Below, piece by piece: positions 53,917-62,007 of a stretch of 64,000 bases of DNA (its first letter is position 1; the number at the start of each line of letters is the position of its first letter). Source of the stretch: UMGS1649 sp045534225 (lineage in GTDB: Bacteria > Bacillota > Clostridia > TANB77 > CAG-465); the NCBI GenBank assembly GCA_045534225.1, contig JAZSJJ010000005.1, forward strand, positions 62,001 to 126,000, written 5' to 3'. The notes under the pieces were generated by a model. That model had not been told where the DNA came from. It made no database searches and worked only from the letters and a program-made list of their open reading frames with translations. The translations under genes were made by a program, and so were the position numbers.

Positions 53917-53945
53917 TTGAAAAATCTCCAAATCTTTGATATAAT
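53917..53945 (+). promoter_or_regulatory. Promoter of the DivIVA-like gene and spoIIP
   Basis: TTGAAA and TATAAT are 17 bases apart, 31 bases before the ATG. Confidence 0.7.
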
Positions 53946-53975
53946 AGCTCTGTCGTAGTATGGAGGGAGTATTAA

Positions 53976-54395
53976 ATGGAGAATGATAAGAAGTTCACTT
54001 CTGAAATGTTTGGATATGCTAAAAAGGAAGTTGAAGAATATATAAAGGAACTTAAGTCAGATTATGAAGGCAGATTACAAGTTGAGAAGGCAGAAGTAAA
54101 CAGACTTTCTAACGAAATAACTATCATAAGAAAGAAACTTGAAAGATATGATAGTGAATATCTACAAAAACAAGAAAAAGTTGCTAATGCTTTAATTACT
54201 GCAGAAGACCAATCTAAAGCGATTGTTGAGAGCGCAAGACAAGAAGCTATTAGCGAGAAAAATAGAATTGAAGCTTTAATTGAAGCTGAAAAAGAAAAAC
54301 TATTAGATATTAAAAAAGAAGTAATCGGATTAAAAGAAAGAACAATAAGTGTTCTTGAAAAATATAACACTGCAATGTCAGATCTTTTAGAATAA
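53976..54395 (+). CDS. DivIVA-like coiled-coil protein
   Basis: The 139 residues open with FTSEMFGYAKKEVEEYIKEL, which matches the DivIVA membrane-binding start (GYxxxEVDxYI), then continue as a coiled coil to the end. DivIVA proteins mark curved membranes at poles and septa. It is short for DivIVA and may be a paralogue such as a GpsB- or SepIVA-type factor. It lies 53 bases before spoIIP, so a part in asymmetric division or engulfment is possible but not shown. Confidence 0.72.
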   Translation: MENDKKFTSEMFGYAKKEVEEYIKELKSDYEGRLQVEKAEVNRLSNEITIIRKKLERYDSEYLQKQEKVANALITAEDQSKAIVESARQEAISEKNRIEALIEAEKEKLLDIKKEVIGLKERTISVLEKYNTAMSDLLE

Positions 54396-54448
54396 TTTAA
54401 GCATAAAATAAAACTAACCGTAATAACATAGAGTAAGGTGATGAGTCT

Positions 54449-55612
54449 ATGGATAACGCGGTTAGTTTTTTTAATGCCGTTTTAAGTAAAATAAAAGATA
54501 TAAAAAATAAAATATATAAATATTTGCATGTTAGTACATCTTTAACATTTGGTGCAAGTATGTTAACAATTTTAGGAATAGCATTATTAAGAACACCTAA
54601 GTTATATAACGGACTTTTTATGTTTGCGACAAACGTAAGAGAAAAAACAGATATAAACCTAGATATGACTGCGTTTCTTAAAGCTTATCCTGTGCTTAAT
54701 GTGGACAATTATGTATTAGCAGAGAAAGAAATAGAAGAAAAAGTGGATAAAGACGAAAACAAGGCTATTACCAAAGAAGAAATCGTTCAATCACAGGATA
54801 CAAGCTTGTTTGATGCATCGGCAGTAGATGTAAATTCGGATAATATTGTATTAGAAGAATCTGACGCAGTAAAAAAGAGTGCAAAAACATATACAAGAAT
54901 AGATATAGATGGGGTAACAATACTAGATTATTCTTCGAAGAAAATAAATTATGAAGAAATAATGGATATGGAACTTGATTTGAAAAAGTCAGACGATATG
55001 GTGTTGATGTATTCAACACATACTTCGGAAACATATACAAACAGTGATACATATAAGTTTGGATATTCTGGAACGTATAGAACAAAAGATGCAAAATATA
55101 ATATGTTATCTGTCGCACATATATTAAATAAAACATTAAATGAAAAAGGAATAGCAACCATATTCGATACAACACCTCATGATTATGTTTCGTATAACAA
55201 TGCATATAAAAACTCTATGAAAACATTAAATAAAAATCTTGAAGAATATTCGCATTTTGGCCTTGTAATAGATGTGCATAGAGACGCATCTGGTGACTTA
55301 ACATTTGGACCAGAAACAAAAATAAATGGTAAAAATACAGCAAAGCTTATGATAGTAATAGGTGTAGGCTATCAAAGTCTAGAAAATAAATATTGGAAAG
55401 AAAATTTAAGTACGGCTTTAAAAATAGCAAAGATTGGTGAAGCAATGTATCCAGGACTTTTTAGACATATCCTAGTTAGAGATTCTAGATATAACCAACA
55501 TCTTGAAGATGGGAGTATATTAATAGAAGTAGGTGCAACAGGAAATACCTTAGAAGAAGCATATTATGCAGCTAGATGTTTAGGAAATATAATAGGTAAA
55601 TTATATAAGTAA
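54449..55612 (+). CDS. spoIIP: Stage II sporulation protein P (SpoIIP)
   Basis: The 387 residues have an N-terminal membrane helix near 30-52, a variable linker, and the SpoIIP amidase domain: VLMYSTHTSETYTNS near 187, HFGLVIDVHRDASGD near 270, and a final LIEVGATGNTLEEAYYAARCLG. The His and Glu residues in these motifs coordinate zinc in the family. SpoIIP cleaves peptidoglycan peptides during septal thinning and engulfment. Its gpr neighbour in Bacillus is absent. AAGGTGATG precedes the ATG. Confidence 0.93.
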   Translation: MDNAVSFFNAVLSKIKDIKNKIYKYLHVSTSLTFGASMLTILGIALLRTPKLYNGLFMFATNVREKTDINLDMTAFLKAYPVLNVDNYVLAEKEIEEKVDKDENKAITKEEIVQSQDTSLFDASAVDVNSDNIVLEESDAVKKSAKTYTRIDIDGVTILDYSSKKINYEEIMDMELDLKKSDDMVLMYSTHTSETYTNSDTYKFGYSGTYRTKDAKYNMLSVAHILNKTLNEKGIATIFDTTPHDYVSYNNAYKNSMKTLNKNLEEYSHFGLVIDVHRDASGDLTFGPETKINGKNTAKLMIVIGVGYQSLENKYWKENLSTALKIAKIGEAMYPGLFRHILVRDSRYNQHLEDGSILIEVGATGNTLEEAYYAARCLGNIIGKLYK

Positions 55613-55701
55613 TATGCATAAATTGCCGTAATTTGTTTTTTTATCTCCATTTACTTGCAATTGAGAAGGATAAATTATATAATATGGTTAGGCAAAATGT
55701 A

Positions 55702-55733
55702 ATTTGACAGAAATTGTATAAACAATGTCAAAA
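55702..55733. repeat. Inverted repeat upstream of rny
   Basis: ATTTGACA and TGTCAAAAT, with inner ATTGT/ACAAT arms, flank ATAA. It lies about 70 bases before the rny start and includes a TTGACA hexamer. It could be an operator, but AT-rich chance pairing is possible. Confidence 0.4.
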
Positions 55734-55799
55734 TTAATATAGATAAAAGTTATATAGATTAGATATTGTACTTTGAAAATTTAATATGGAGGTAACAAA

Positions 55800-57347
55800 A
55801 TGACAGGTATAATCATAGCAATTGTCGCTACACTTGTTGTTGCTGTACCTACATCTGTTTTAGTAACAAGTTCGCAAAAGAAAAAACAAGATGCTCGTGA
55901 CTTAGAAAGTGCGGAAAACAGATCAAAGAAAATGATCGAAGATGCTAAACAAGAAGCTGAAAGAATCAAGAAAGATGCAATGATTGAGGCGAAAGATGAG
56001 GTAATCAAGCAAAAAGAAGAAGCAGACAAAGAGATTAAACAAAAGAAAGCCGAAATAGAAAAAGCAGAACAAAGAGTAAATCAAAGACAAGATTTAGTAG
56101 ATAAAAGATTTGATTTAATCGAGGAAAAAGAAATAAGCTTTTCTATGAAGCAACAAGCATTAGAGAAGAAAGAAAAAGAACTAGAAAACTCATTCAAAAA
56201 AGAAGAAGAGGAATTAGTTAGAATCTCTAGACTTTCAGTAGAAGATGCTAAACGTGAGTTAATGGCTAGACTGGAAGATGACATGAAAACAGAAATGGCA
56301 AACTACATAGTAGACGCTCAAGCTAAAGCTAAATTTGAAGTAGATAAAAAAGCTAAACAAATGTTAGTTGGAGCAATTCAAAGATGCGCTGCTGACCATA
56401 CTTCTGAAGCAACTATATCAGTTGTAAATCTGCCAAGTGATGATATGAAAGGTAGAATTATAGGAAGAGAAGGTAGAAACATTAAATCTATTGAAACATT
56501 AACAGGAATAGATATCATAATAGATGATACACCAGATGTTATAGTATTATCTAGCTTTGATCCAATCCGTAGAGAAGTAGCTCGTCTTGCAATTGAAAGA
56601 TTAATTGCAGATGGAAGAATACATCCAGGTAAGATTGAAGAAACAATAGAAAAAGCAAAAGTAGAAGTAGCAAATACAGTTAAGGAAGAAGGAGAAAGAG
56701 CTCTTTATGAAACAGGAGTTATTAATCTTCATCCAGACCTAATTCAATTATTAGGTAAGTTAAGATATAGAACAAGTTATGGACAAAATGTTCTTAACCA
56801 CTCTATTGAAGTAGCACATATAGCTGGACTTCTAGCATCAGAATTAGGATTAGATGTAGCTTTAGCAAAACGTGCCGGTCTTCTTCATGATATTGGTAAA
56901 TCAGTAGACCATGAAGCTGAAGGAACACACGTAGAACTAGGTGTAGAAATCCTTAAGAGATACAAAGAATCTGATGCGGTTATTAATGCAGTAGCAGCTC
57001 ACCACGGCGACTGTGAACCAACTACAATGGAAGCTGTATTAATTCAAGCAGCAGACGCAGTATCTGCATCAAGACCTGGTGCAAGACGTGAAACTGTAGA
57101 TACATATATCAAGAGATTACAAAAACTTGAAGAAATTTGTGATGGATATAAAGGTGTAGATAAATCTTATGCTATCCAAGCAGGTAGAGAAGTAAGAATT
57201 ATTGTTAAACCAGAACAAGTAGATGATTCTGCTGCAACAATTATGGCAAGAAATATTGCTAAACAAATTGAAGCAGAAATGAATTATCCAGGACAAATTA
57301 AAGTAAATGTAATTCGTGAAACAAGAGCAGTTGAACTTGCAAAATAA
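55800..57347 (+). CDS. rny: Ribonuclease Y
   Basis: The 515 residues have an N-terminal membrane helix, a long coiled coil (about 30-190), a KH domain with GRIIGREGRNIKSIETLTGIDIIIDD near 220, and an HD domain with LLHDIGKSVDHE near 360 and AAHHGD near 400. RNase Y is the membrane-bound endonuclease that starts mRNA decay in many Bacillota. AGGTAACAAA precedes ATG 55800. Confidence 0.96.
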   Translation: MTGIIIAIVATLVVAVPTSVLVTSSQKKKQDARDLESAENRSKKMIEDAKQEAERIKKDAMIEAKDEVIKQKEEADKEIKQKKAEIEKAEQRVNQRQDLVDKRFDLIEEKEISFSMKQQALEKKEKELENSFKKEEEELVRISRLSVEDAKRELMARLEDDMKTEMANYIVDAQAKAKFEVDKKAKQMLVGAIQRCAADHTSEATISVVNLPSDDMKGRIIGREGRNIKSIETLTGIDIIIDDTPDVIVLSSFDPIRREVARLAIERLIADGRIHPGKIEETIEKAKVEVANTVKEEGERALYETGVINLHPDLIQLLGKLRYRTSYGQNVLNHSIEVAHIAGLLASELGLDVALAKRAGLLHDIGKSVDHEAEGTHVELGVEILKRYKESDAVINAVAAHHGDCEPTTMEAVLIQAADAVSASRPGARRETVDTYIKRLQKLEEICDGYKGVDKSYAIQAGREVRIIVKPEQVDDSAATIMARNIAKQIEAEMNYPGQIKVNVIRETRAVELAK

Positions 57348-57362
57348 AATGAATTAAATAAC

Positions 57363-57396
57363 AAAACGCCATCAACGAAAGTTGAAGGCGTTTTTT
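57363..57396 (+). terminator. Rho-independent terminator after rny
   Basis: AAAACGCC-A-TCAAC pairs with GTTGA-A-GGCGTTTT around GAAA, with one A-A mismatch, then a T-run. Confidence 0.88.
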
Positions 57397-57398
57397 AG

Positions 57399-57427
57399 TT
57401 GTAAATTTACATAAAAAGTGGTATAAT
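57399..57427 (+). promoter_or_regulatory. Promoter of the 198-residue gene
   Basis: TTGTAA and TATAAT are 17 bases apart. Confidence 0.65.
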
Positions 57428-57479
57428 GTGAACGTTAGTATAAATTTCTTATCCAAGTAATTACGAAGGAGGTTTAGGC

Positions 57480-58076
57480 ATGTTTAGGAAGAAGGCATTT
57501 ATATATAACTGGTGGGTTGGAACTAAGTCTGAACGGAATTGTTTTGTAGATATTTTCTCGAAAGAATGTGTTACAAAGGATTGCATTGTTGTAGGGCAAG
57601 TACATTCTCCTTTTTATGATATGGAAACAAGTAGAAATCCTGTCATAAAGGTAACTAAAAGAGGGATAATAACAGCAAGCGGACGTTTTTACCCGTATTC
57701 TACAGCACACCCGTTATACTTAATGTACCTTAACGAAATTCATAGCAGTGAAAGAGGGATAGTAGCATTTAATTGGTGCGAAAGTAGAAAAGTGGAGAAA
57801 CAAATTACAGCAGATGTTTTATTTCCAAATGGTGAATACAAGGAAAATATTACGTTTGATTTTGAGCCACTAATTGAACAACATCCAAATTTCTTAGGGT
57901 TTTCTCAGACGCTTCAAAGTAGGGTGGTTTTTAACACCTTTGATGTAAGACCGTTTAAGCCAGAGTATAAAGGCTGGATATCTCCTACTGAGGTTCGTGA
58001 TTCTGCAGACAAATTTGCAGATTACAGAAAGGAAATTGTAAGAAGAACAACGAATCTTTTTAAGGCGATTAAATGA
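57480..58076 (+). CDS. Hypothetical protein, 198 residues
   Basis: No family is recognised. Aromatic residues are frequent (FIYNWWVGT, GRFYPYSTAHPLYLMYLNEIH, FGFS-like FLGFSQTL), with no membrane segment. The middle reads as a small mixed alpha/beta domain; the HPLYLMYLNEI stretch resembles segments of some phage-encoded proteins, but I cannot assign it. GAAGGAGG precedes the ATG. It stands alone between a promoter (57399) and a strong terminator (58079). Codons (GGG, CGG, CGT, CCG) are intermediate. Confidence 0.65.
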   Translation: MFRKKAFIYNWWVGTKSERNCFVDIFSKECVTKDCIVVGQVHSPFYDMETSRNPVIKVTKRGIITASGRFYPYSTAHPLYLMYLNEIHSSERGIVAFNWCESRKVEKQITADVLFPNGEYKENITFDFEPLIEQHPNFLGFSQTLQSRVVFNTFDVRPFKPEYKGWISPTEVRDSADKFADYRKEIVRRTTNLFKAIK

Positions 58077-58078
58077 AC

Positions 58079-58119
58079 AAAAAGCACAACTTAAACTAAT
58101 ATTTAAGTTGTGCTTTTTG
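58079..58119 (+). terminator. Rho-independent terminator
   Basis: AAAAAGCACAACTTAA pairs perfectly with TTAAGTTGTGCTTTTT. Confidence 0.9.
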
Positions 58120-58249
58120 TTATCTATTTTTACTTTGCAATCTGTTCTTACAATTTAATGTATTGTATTAAAGAGGACATTATTGTAATTTATAGATGTT
58201 TTGTAATATAATGAAATGGTAAACAAATAACAAAAGAAAAGGTGAAAGA

Positions 58250-59545
58250 ATGATAGATATAAACGCATATTTTGACAACTCATATCGTGGAAGTAAAAAT
58301 CCGGATTTAGGAAAGATAAAGGAATTCTTAAAGTTATATGATAGTCCTGAGACTAAACTTAAATGCATACATATTGCAGGAACTAACGGAAAAGGAAGTT
58401 GTACGGAAATGGTAAGTAACATCCTTGAAAAACAAGGTTATACAGTAGGTAAGTTCATAACGCCACATTTAATAAACTATAATGAAAGAATTAGTGTAAA
58501 TAGCGTGCATATAACGGACGAAGAACTAGAGCAAATGATACTAGAATTGCAGCCCAAAATGGATGAATTTGCTATAAACACAGGTGTAAAGCTATCATAT
58601 TTTGAGATAATAACAATAATTGCATTTATATATTATACAAGAAAAAATGTAGATTTTGCAGTTTTAGAAACGGGCTTAGGTGGAAGAGACGATGCAACTA
58701 ATATAATAACAAATACACTTGTATCAATAATATCTTCTGTAGATTATGATCATATAAAATTATTAGGTGGTACGCTTACGGAAATAGCTACAAAGAAAGC
58801 AGGAATAATTAAACCTAATTCTCATACAGTAGTGTATAAAATGAAAGACGAAGTGATGTATGTAATAAATGAGAAGTGTAAAAAAGAAAACAATACATTA
58901 CATATATTAGATTCTAACAATATAAAAGGATATATATATAATGAAGATTATCAATATTTTGATTACACTACAATACCAAATGTAGCAGTAAATCTAAAAG
59001 GTAAGAAGCAAGTAGAAAATGCTTGTATGTGTATTGAAGCAATGAACATACTTAACAGTTTAGGATATAAAGTTTCAAATGAAGCTATATATGAAGGGTT
59101 AAGAACAGTAGTACATAAAGCAAGAATGGAAAAGATATCTGAGTTTCCAGATATATATTATGATGGTGCGCACAATGCTCCCGCAATGAGAATATTCCTA
59201 GATATGATGGAAATGTACTATAAAGAAGAGAAAAGAATATACATTGTATCAATATTAAAAAGAAAAGATTATGCGAAGATGTTAAAAATACTTTTAGAAG
59301 ATAAAGATGCAACAATAATATTAACATCTGGTGCTGACGATAAAAAATATGCTACTTCACAAACGTTATACGAAGAGGCATTAAAAAATAACAGAGGTCC
59401 AAATGTATTAATGAAATCTTTAGATGAAGCATTAGAATATGCATTTACTAAAAAATTGGATTCAACATCTTTTGTAATAGGAAGCTTTTATGTATATGGA
59501 AAGGTTATAAATAAGATTAAAGAATTAAAAGAAAAAATGTCGTAA
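58250..59545 (+). CDS. folC: Folylpolyglutamate synthase / dihydrofolate synthase
   Basis: The 431 residues belong to the Mur ligase family. The P-loop IAGTNGKGSCTEMVSNIL lies near 41, VGKFITPHLINYNERISVN near 65, and AVLETGLGGRDDATN near 142. The C-terminal domain contains YYDGAHNAPAMR near 303. It adds glutamate to folates, and often also to dihydropteroate. AAAAGGTG precedes ATG 58250. Confidence 0.93.
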   Translation: MIDINAYFDNSYRGSKNPDLGKIKEFLKLYDSPETKLKCIHIAGTNGKGSCTEMVSNILEKQGYTVGKFITPHLINYNERISVNSVHITDEELEQMILELQPKMDEFAINTGVKLSYFEIITIIAFIYYTRKNVDFAVLETGLGGRDDATNIITNTLVSIISSVDYDHIKLLGGTLTEIATKKAGIIKPNSHTVVYKMKDEVMYVINEKCKKENNTLHILDSNNIKGYIYNEDYQYFDYTTIPNVAVNLKGKKQVENACMCIEAMNILNSLGYKVSNEAIYEGLRTVVHKARMEKISEFPDIYYDGAHNAPAMRIFLDMMEMYYKEEKRIYIVSILKRKDYAKMLKILLEDKDATIILTSGADDKKYATSQTLYEEALKNNRGPNVLMKSLDEALEYAFTKKLDSTSFVIGSFYVYGKVINKIKELKEKMS

Positions 59546-59551
59546 AATGTA

Positions 59552-59593
59552 AATGAATACTTTGCTAGAGTGGCAAGGTGTTCATTTGTTTTT
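59552..59593 (+). terminator. Rho-independent terminator after folC
   Basis: AATGAATACTTTGC pairs with GCAAGGTGTTCATT across a 7-base loop (two G-U pairs), followed by seven Ts after a G. Confidence 0.8.
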
Positions 59594-59692
59594 TTAATAA
59601 ACTAATTAATACATGTTTACAGCAAAAATATAAATCGTTAAAATGTAAGTATAGTTATTCTTAGCAAACACATAATAGTTTTGGTGATGTTT

Positions 59693-60157
59693 ATGAGAAT
59701 AAGATTATTAAAGAAAAATGAAATAAAAGAAGTAGCAAAACTTTTAATTGCGGCTTATGAAAGTGAAACAAAAGATAGAAGATGGAATGAGAAGTATGCA
59801 GAAAAGTATGTTTGGTTGTTATACAGAATGTGTAACAAATTGTGTTTTGTTGCCGTTGAGGAAGGTAAAATAGTAGGGGTTACATTAAATGTAATAATGC
59901 CAGAATTTAACAAAGAAATAATAGAATCTAGGGTACTTGTAGTTCACCCAGAATATAGAAGAAAGAAAATAGGAACCAAATTAATTACTAGAGCATGTAT
60001 AAAAGCTTTAAATGACTATGGTGTAGAGGAAATAGAAAGCAGTATTTATACATTAACTAATTTCCCAATTACATGGTATGAGTGTCTGGGTTTTAGAACA
60101 AAGAAGTATTATGAGGTTACAAGAGCAAATATAGCAAACATATTAAACAAAGTTTAA
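59693..60157 (+). CDS. GNAT-family acetyltransferase
   Basis: The 154 residues have the GNAT pattern: an IRLLKKNEIKEVAKLL first helix, VAVEEGKIVGVTLNV, then the acetyl-CoA-binding VVHPEYRRKKIGTKLI near 95, and WYECLGFRTKKYYEV at the end. The YECLGFR motif is typical of small-molecule and RimI-like enzymes. The substrate is unknown. The frame starts at 59681, but ATG 59693 after GGTGATG is the most likely start. Confidence 0.83.
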   Translation: MRIRLLKKNEIKEVAKLLIAAYESETKDRRWNEKYAEKYVWLLYRMCNKLCFVAVEEGKIVGVTLNVIMPEFNKEIIESRVLVVHPEYRRKKIGTKLITRACIKALNDYGVEEIESSIYTLTNFPITWYECLGFRTKKYYEVTRANIANILNKV

Positions 60158-60168
60158 TGTTTGCTATA

Positions 60169-61371
60169 TCATTCAATATCTGTATCATTTTTATTGTTAT
60201 GGTGTATTAAGGAACCACGAGTAATAAGGTGAGAATTACCAAACTTGTTAAGTATATCATCTACGGTTTTATCTAGTTTTTGTTCCTTTTCGTTAAAAGT
60301 TTCAAATAGATTTAATTGAGTTGTTTCATCTGGCTCTAAATTACTAAGGCTTATCCCTATAAGTCTTAGTGGTTCGCCTTTATACATTTTGTTAAATATA
60401 TTTTTACAGTCCTTAAAAATTTCATTAGTTCCATTAGTAGCAAAATCTATAGTTTGAGCCATAGAATATACTTTGAAATTACTTGTTTTTAATGTAACTG
60501 TTATGGTATTTGCTTTCATAGATTCTTTTCTAAGCCTATTGCATGTATCTTGTACGATATCCAGTATAAAAGAATAAATATCTTCTAAATTAGTTAAATC
60601 AGTTACAGATGTTTTGCTGTGACCTACGGATTTAGGTGTTTCTTTTTTACTATGTCTTTCATCAATATCTTTTCCCCAAGCATAATTATACAAATCTTCA
60701 CCTTGAGATTTTAGATGCGCCTTTAATATATTGATGTCTGTATGTGCAAGTTTATATACCGTGTCAATTCCTAAAGTTTTAAGTTTAGCTGCAGTTTTGC
60801 CACCTAATAAAAACATGTTTTCTATAGGCAGTGGCCAAAATTTTTCTTTAATTTCTGAAACATATAATGTATGTATTTTATTTGGTTTTTCAAAATCGCT
60901 TGCGACTTTTGCAAGATATTTAGTATCAGATATACCAATGTTTACGGTAAAGCCTAGTTCGTTAAAAATTCTATCTTTAATGTTATTTGCAACTTCCATG
61001 ACACTACCTAAAAGGGGAATGTATGTAATAAAACATTCATCAATAGAATAGGGTTCAATTTCGTCAGAGAAATCCTCCAAAAGTTTTCTTAATTTAAGAC
61101 TTTCCTTCTCGTAATAACTGTGATTAGGCGGAACACATACTAAATCTGGACATTTTTTTACAGCTGAAAAAATAGGTTCACCTGTTTTTACCCCCATATC
61201 TTTCGCTGGTTTAGATTTAGCTAGGATAATTCCAGTTCTGTTTTTAGGATCACCTGCTACTGCTGAAGGAATAGTTCTTAAATCAATAGTTTCCCCTTCT
61301 TTTAACCTTTTAACGGCTTCCCAAGAAAGAAAGGCATTGTTAACATCGATGTGAAAATATATTTTAGACAT
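60169..61371 (-). CDS. dinB: DNA polymerase IV (Y-family)
   Basis: The 400 residues begin IYFHIDVNNAFLSWEAV with the first catalytic Asp, and carry EPYSIDECFITY near 96 with the paired Asp-Glu. Helix-hairpin-helix and little-finger regions follow (GIDTVYKLAHTD; VGHSKTSVTDL). It is a translesion polymerase. The frame extends to 61416, but ATG 61371 matches the family start. An SOS box lies between the -35 and -10 hexamers of its promoter. The sequence ends without a clear beta-clamp-binding motif; LNLFETF near 378 could serve. Confidence 0.92.
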   Translation of the reverse strand: MSKIYFHIDVNNAFLSWEAVKRLKEGETIDLRTIPSAVAGDPKNRTGIILAKSKPAKDMGVKTGEPIFSAVKKCPDLVCVPPNHSYYEKESLKLRKLLEDFSDEIEPYSIDECFITYIPLLGSVMEVANNIKDRIFNELGFTVNIGISDTKYLAKVASDFEKPNKIHTLYVSEIKEKFWPLPIENMFLLGGKTAAKLKTLGIDTVYKLAHTDINILKAHLKSQGEDLYNYAWGKDIDERHSKKETPKSVGHSKTSVTDLTNLEDIYSFILDIVQDTCNRLRKESMKANTITVTLKTSNFKVYSMAQTIDFATNGTNEIFKDCKNIFNKMYKGEPLRLIGISLSNLEPDETTQLNLFETFNEKEQKLDKTVDDILNKFGNSHLITRGSLIHHNNKNDTDIE

Positions 61372-61387
61372 TTTGTTCACCAAACAT

Positions 61388-61416
61388 ATTATACAAACAT
61401 TCGTTCTTAAAGTCAA
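61388..61416 (-). promoter_or_regulatory. dinB promoter
   Basis: On the minus strand TTGACT and TATAAT are 17 bases apart, 17 bases from the start codon. An SOS box occupies the spacer. Confidence 0.75.
61394..61407 (-). promoter_or_regulatory. LexA (SOS) box
   Basis: The minus-strand sequence AGAACGAATGTTTG matches 12 of 14 positions of the Bacillota consensus CGAACRNRYGTTCG. It lies in the dinB promoter spacer, where LexA would block RNA polymerase. Confidence 0.75.
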
Positions 61417-61439
61417 GAGGAATTTTCTGGAGGTGTATT

Positions 61440-61694
61440 ATGAAAGTATATGTGCTAGAACCATTAAATAATATTGAGCTTTGTAAATATTTAATAGAGA
61501 AAAAGGTATATGTAAAAAATCTAACCTTAGCGGATGTAGTGATAGTAGACAAAGCTTTAAATATAAGAAAGTCACTAGATACTATAGACTTAGCACTAAT
61601 GTATGGAAAGGAAATACTTTGTATAAAGAATGGTTTTGCTAAAGAATACTATGTAAGCAATCATCTAATTTATGATGGAGCAATCTATATTTGA
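61440..61694 (+). CDS. Small protein, 84 residues, Rossmann-like and possibly DprA-related
   Basis: The sequence MKVYVLEPLNNIELCKYL, then LADVVIVDKALNIRKSLDTIDLALMYGKEILCI, suggests a short nucleotide-fold domain. The ADVVIV and LALMYGKEILCI pieces recall the end of the DprA Rossmann fold, but it is far shorter than DprA (about 300). It is divergent from dinB with only 68 bases between starts, so the SOS box may control both. TGGAGGTG precedes the ATG. The function is unknown. Confidence 0.55.
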   Translation: MKVYVLEPLNNIELCKYLIEKKVYVKNLTLADVVIVDKALNIRKSLDTIDLALMYGKEILCIKNGFAKEYYVSNHLIYDGAIYI

Positions 61695-61770
61695 TAAAGA
61701 ATAGAATGTGTGGTATACTTAATAAGTATTTAAGATAAAGACTAAAAATAATTTTTAGGAGGAACAACTA

Positions 61771-61968
61771 ATGAATTTATCTGAGAATGTAAGAGAAGTG
61801 ATTTTATCTATGAATGGAGAGTTTACTATCGAGGAACTTATTGCAAGGCTTGCAGCTGAAAATATTTTCGTAGAAGGTCAAAAAGAACAAGTACTTGATT
61901 TGGTAGATGGATACTTAGAAACGGATATTATGCACCATATTCCGTTTACAGATAAATATTATGTGTAA
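61771..61968 (+). CDS. Small protein, 65 residues, possible winged-helix
   Basis: It begins MNLSENVREVILSMNGEFTIEELIARLAAENI, which reads as two helices of a helix-turn-helix, then a hydrophilic end. No family is recognised. A GGAGG lies nine bases before the ATG, and a terminator directly follows. The preceding 75 bases contain no strong promoter, so it may be co-transcribed with the gene at 61440. Confidence 0.55.
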   Translation: MNLSENVREVILSMNGEFTIEELIARLAAENIFVEGQKEQVLDLVDGYLETDIMHHIPFTDKYYV

Positions 61969-61975
61969 ACTACAA

Positions 61976-62005
61976 ATAGCACCCTAATATAATTTAGGGT
62001 GCTAT
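61976..62005. terminator. Bidirectional terminator between the 65-residue gene and spoIVA
   Basis: ATAGCACCCTAA pairs with TTAGGGTGCTAT around a TATAAT loop. T-tracts are short on both sides. Confidence 0.7.
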
Positions 62006-62007
62006 TG

